A DNA stretch of 64,000 nt from Oreocharis arfaki (Eukaryota; Chordata; Aves; Passeriformes; Paramythiidae), in NCBI GenBank assembly GCA_013398015.1, contig VZRR01008077.1, positions 588,826-652,825 on the forward strand, in the 5' to 3' direction. Of this stretch, positions 62,171-64,000 are shown one piece after another (the stretch's first letter is position 1; the number at the start of each line of letters is the position of its first letter). The translations under genes were made by a program, and so were the position numbers. The notes beneath the pieces are model-generated. The model was given only the letters and a program-made list of their open reading frames with translations. It made no database searches and was not told the origin of the DNA.

Positions 62171-64000
62171 AGCTGCATCTTTCCAGGGACCGGACTCTTG
62201 GAGGAAAGATGAGATTAGAGGCGAGGGCTGGGTCAGTCTTTGGCTGTGAGCTCCACTATCAGAGGGTGCTTTCGAAGCACGACGGATCACTAGAAACATC
62301 AGGTCTCTGGGGAAGGTGCTGGCTCCTCTGTTTTGCCAAGCCACCTTCCCAGCATCCTTGCTACAGGGTGCACACAACACAGCGTGCTCTGCCTCTGGGC
62401 TGGAGATATCTCCTTTCTCACCCAGCTGAGACCCATCATAACAATGCAGAGCAGCCTCCCCCATACCAAGGCTTGTCTGGGCACCTCAAATCTTCAGGCA
62501 AAGATTAGCAATGCGGTCCCCGAGGCAGGAAGCCATCCCAGCCTAACCCTGGGTGAGGCCAGGGAATGGATACATCACAAGCCAGAGAGTCAGAGCTGGC
62601 CAGGAGAGCTATGGGTTGTGTCTGAACACATGACACACCACGTCATGCTAATGAGATGTTCCTAGTTGCCACCCAGAGCAAATGCCTGCAAGCCCAGAGA
62701 ACAATTTTGTAAGAGGAACTCACTCTTTGGGATGTGTCCTTACCCCATGATGCCTGGCACATCCATTTCCTTGCTGCCTTTGTGCTGCAATCCCATCCGC
62801 AGCTACTCCAGGGACACAGCATGGACTGAACCCTCCCCAATTCCTTCACTTGAAAAAGAATGATCCTTGCTGCCACCAATGCCATCATCAAGTTTCACCT
62901 CCTGAGACCAGAGATCAAGCAAAACAAAAGACAAATGCTATTCTGTTATTGACAGGGGGTACACAATGCTCTAAGACGTGGACAGGCGTGGAGCAAGGGG
63001 CATTTAGGGGCAGCCAGAGCTGAGCAGCCCATCAAACAGCTCCCCCTGCATCCTGCTCTGGGGCCTCTTTATTTTGCCCCAGTGAAGTCTTTCCCCTGCT
63101 CACCACATACTCCATCAACAGCCATGTACTCCCTCCTATCCCAGCATGCCAGTCTCACTCAGATGACATCCCATGGGGACAAACCAGGATAACCACCCAC
63201 AGGCCACCAGTGCGTCCTAACTCTTGGGGACCCTAAACCAGTTACCAACTGGGATAACGTGGTACAAGCTTGGAAATAAATTCCTCATCCCTTCTACAAA
63301 TTCCATTTCTGACCACAAGACTCCATGGGACCAGGACATAATCCCAAGAACGAAAAGCACTGTTTATATTTCTGCTGAGCACTTCACTTCTCTTTGGTCA
63401 CTCTGCTGACGTTTCACTTCTTCACCAAACCCCATCAGAAATGGCTGGGGGCTCAGGAGGAGGAGAGAGAACATGGTCATTACAGTCTGGCTTAGCTACT
63501 GTAATACAGCTAACATTTGGCTCTGTTAAAAACAGTCCAAGCCAAAGACTTCAAAGCATTTTACAAACATTAATGAATAAACTTTCTCCAGGAGGGCTGA
63601 TTATAGCCCCCATTTTATGGGTAGATATTTCCAGATAACCTTCCTGCTGCACCAGAAGTTCCCCCCTCCTTCTTCTACACTGCAGACTCCCAGCTCCTAA
63701 TTACACAAAAACCATTTCCACATTAAGGCAATGAAATGTATTTTGACCTAAGAGTGGAACAGGATTCAGCATGAGGTTTCCTAACAACAACAGGCAGGAA
63801 CTGACAGCCCTAGCGCTCCTGCAGCTCACAGCACACCCCTGCTCAGCTGTATAATCCAGGGCTCTCCAACACCCAGAACGAACCTGAAACTTTGTAGGGC
63901 TCCTCTCTACCTTGGAAGCACCTTTTGCAAACTTTTCTCTTTACATAAGGATAGCCAGGGACCACCTTCATGGAGCACACCACTTGCTCCATCTGCCTTA

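Larger units (their letters stand above)
47197..64000 (-). other. SH3PXD2A: SH3PXD2A intron 2, 3' part (runs off the right edge)
   Basis: Phase-0 intron ending at the TTTGCAG acceptor of exon 3 at 47197-47203, with CCCTAAG as a possible branch point about 30 nt upstream. I searched the minus strand for the preceding exon (YIINVTW to YRRYSKFFDLQ) and did not find it, so the intron is at least 16.8 kb. Contents: a G9 tract (48985-48993), a 23-bp hairpin (53138-53160), a T12 tract (54741-54752), a small CA repeat (59392-59408), a plus-strand CR1 3' end (60623-60811) and a motif-rich segment (61740-62170). A stop-poor stretch at 56173-56804 is open on both strands without recognisable similarity. 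Confidence 0.8.

Noticed and set aside
61949..62464. 171-codon minus-strand open frame in intron 2
   Set aside because: No recognisable domain, overlapping frames on the other strand and no convincing splice context.
47197..64000. Search for SH3PXD2A exon 2 (YRRYSKF basic motif)
   Set aside because: No minus-strand segment matching the expected codons with splice sites was seen; presumed outside the window.
1..64000. tRNA, rRNA, CRISPR, insertion sequences and bacterial-type operons
   Set aside because: No tRNA B-box with cloverleaf context, no regularly spaced repeats and no prokaryotic gene organisation; composition and spliced exons indicate a vertebrate nuclear genome.

Overview
The window looks like bird nuclear DNA. 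It is almost entirely intron, has only a few decayed CR1 retrotransposon remnants, and shows no mammalian Alu, L1 or B1 elements and no bacterial gene structure. The only gene I can support is on the minus strand: three consecutive internal coding exons of SH3PXD2A (Tks5/FISH), the PX- and SH3-domain scaffold of podosomes and invadopodia. Together they encode 81 complete codons plus two bases of the next, covering the second half of the N-terminal phosphoinositide-binding PX domain. Exon numbers are inferred from my recollection of the mammalian gene. The bird assignment and gene name come from recognising the protein and CR1 sequences, not from a database search.

Layout on the + strand, so the gene reads right to left: positions 64000 to 47197 are the 3' part of intron 2; exon 3 is 47121-47196; intron 3 is 16716-47120 (about 30.4 kb); exon 4 is 16639-16715; intron 4 is 7247-16638 (about 9.4 kb); exon 5 is 7155-7246; positions 7154 to 1 are the 5' part of intron 5. 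All three exons have GT/AG boundaries and their phases join into one open frame. The exons for the first PX strands (upstream) and for the first SH3 domain (downstream) were not found and should lie outside the window.

The introns hold a minus-strand CR1 relic of about 800 bp with a decayed ORF2 (28000-28800), a plus-strand CR1 3' end (60623-60811), shorter possible ancient repeats (1664-1702, 15283-15321, 35512-35645), one TG/TA microsatellite, several small tandem duplications, homopolymer tracts, two perfect inverted repeats and a neighbouring perfect palindrome, and a GC-rich, CpG-enriched patch (42520-43170) that could be an internal promoter. Three segments dense in transcription-factor-like motifs are listed as weak enhancer candidates.

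I did not find a clearly novel system. The most checkable points are: (i) exons 3 and 4 total 153 nt between two phase-0 introns, so skipping both would remove 51 residues of the PX domain without a frameshift; (ii) the intron just upstream of exon 4 carries an in-frame ATG followed by a signal-peptide-like stretch; (iii) the CpG-rich patch in intron 3; and (iv) an inverted repeat abutting a perfect 16-bp palindrome at 37478-37516.
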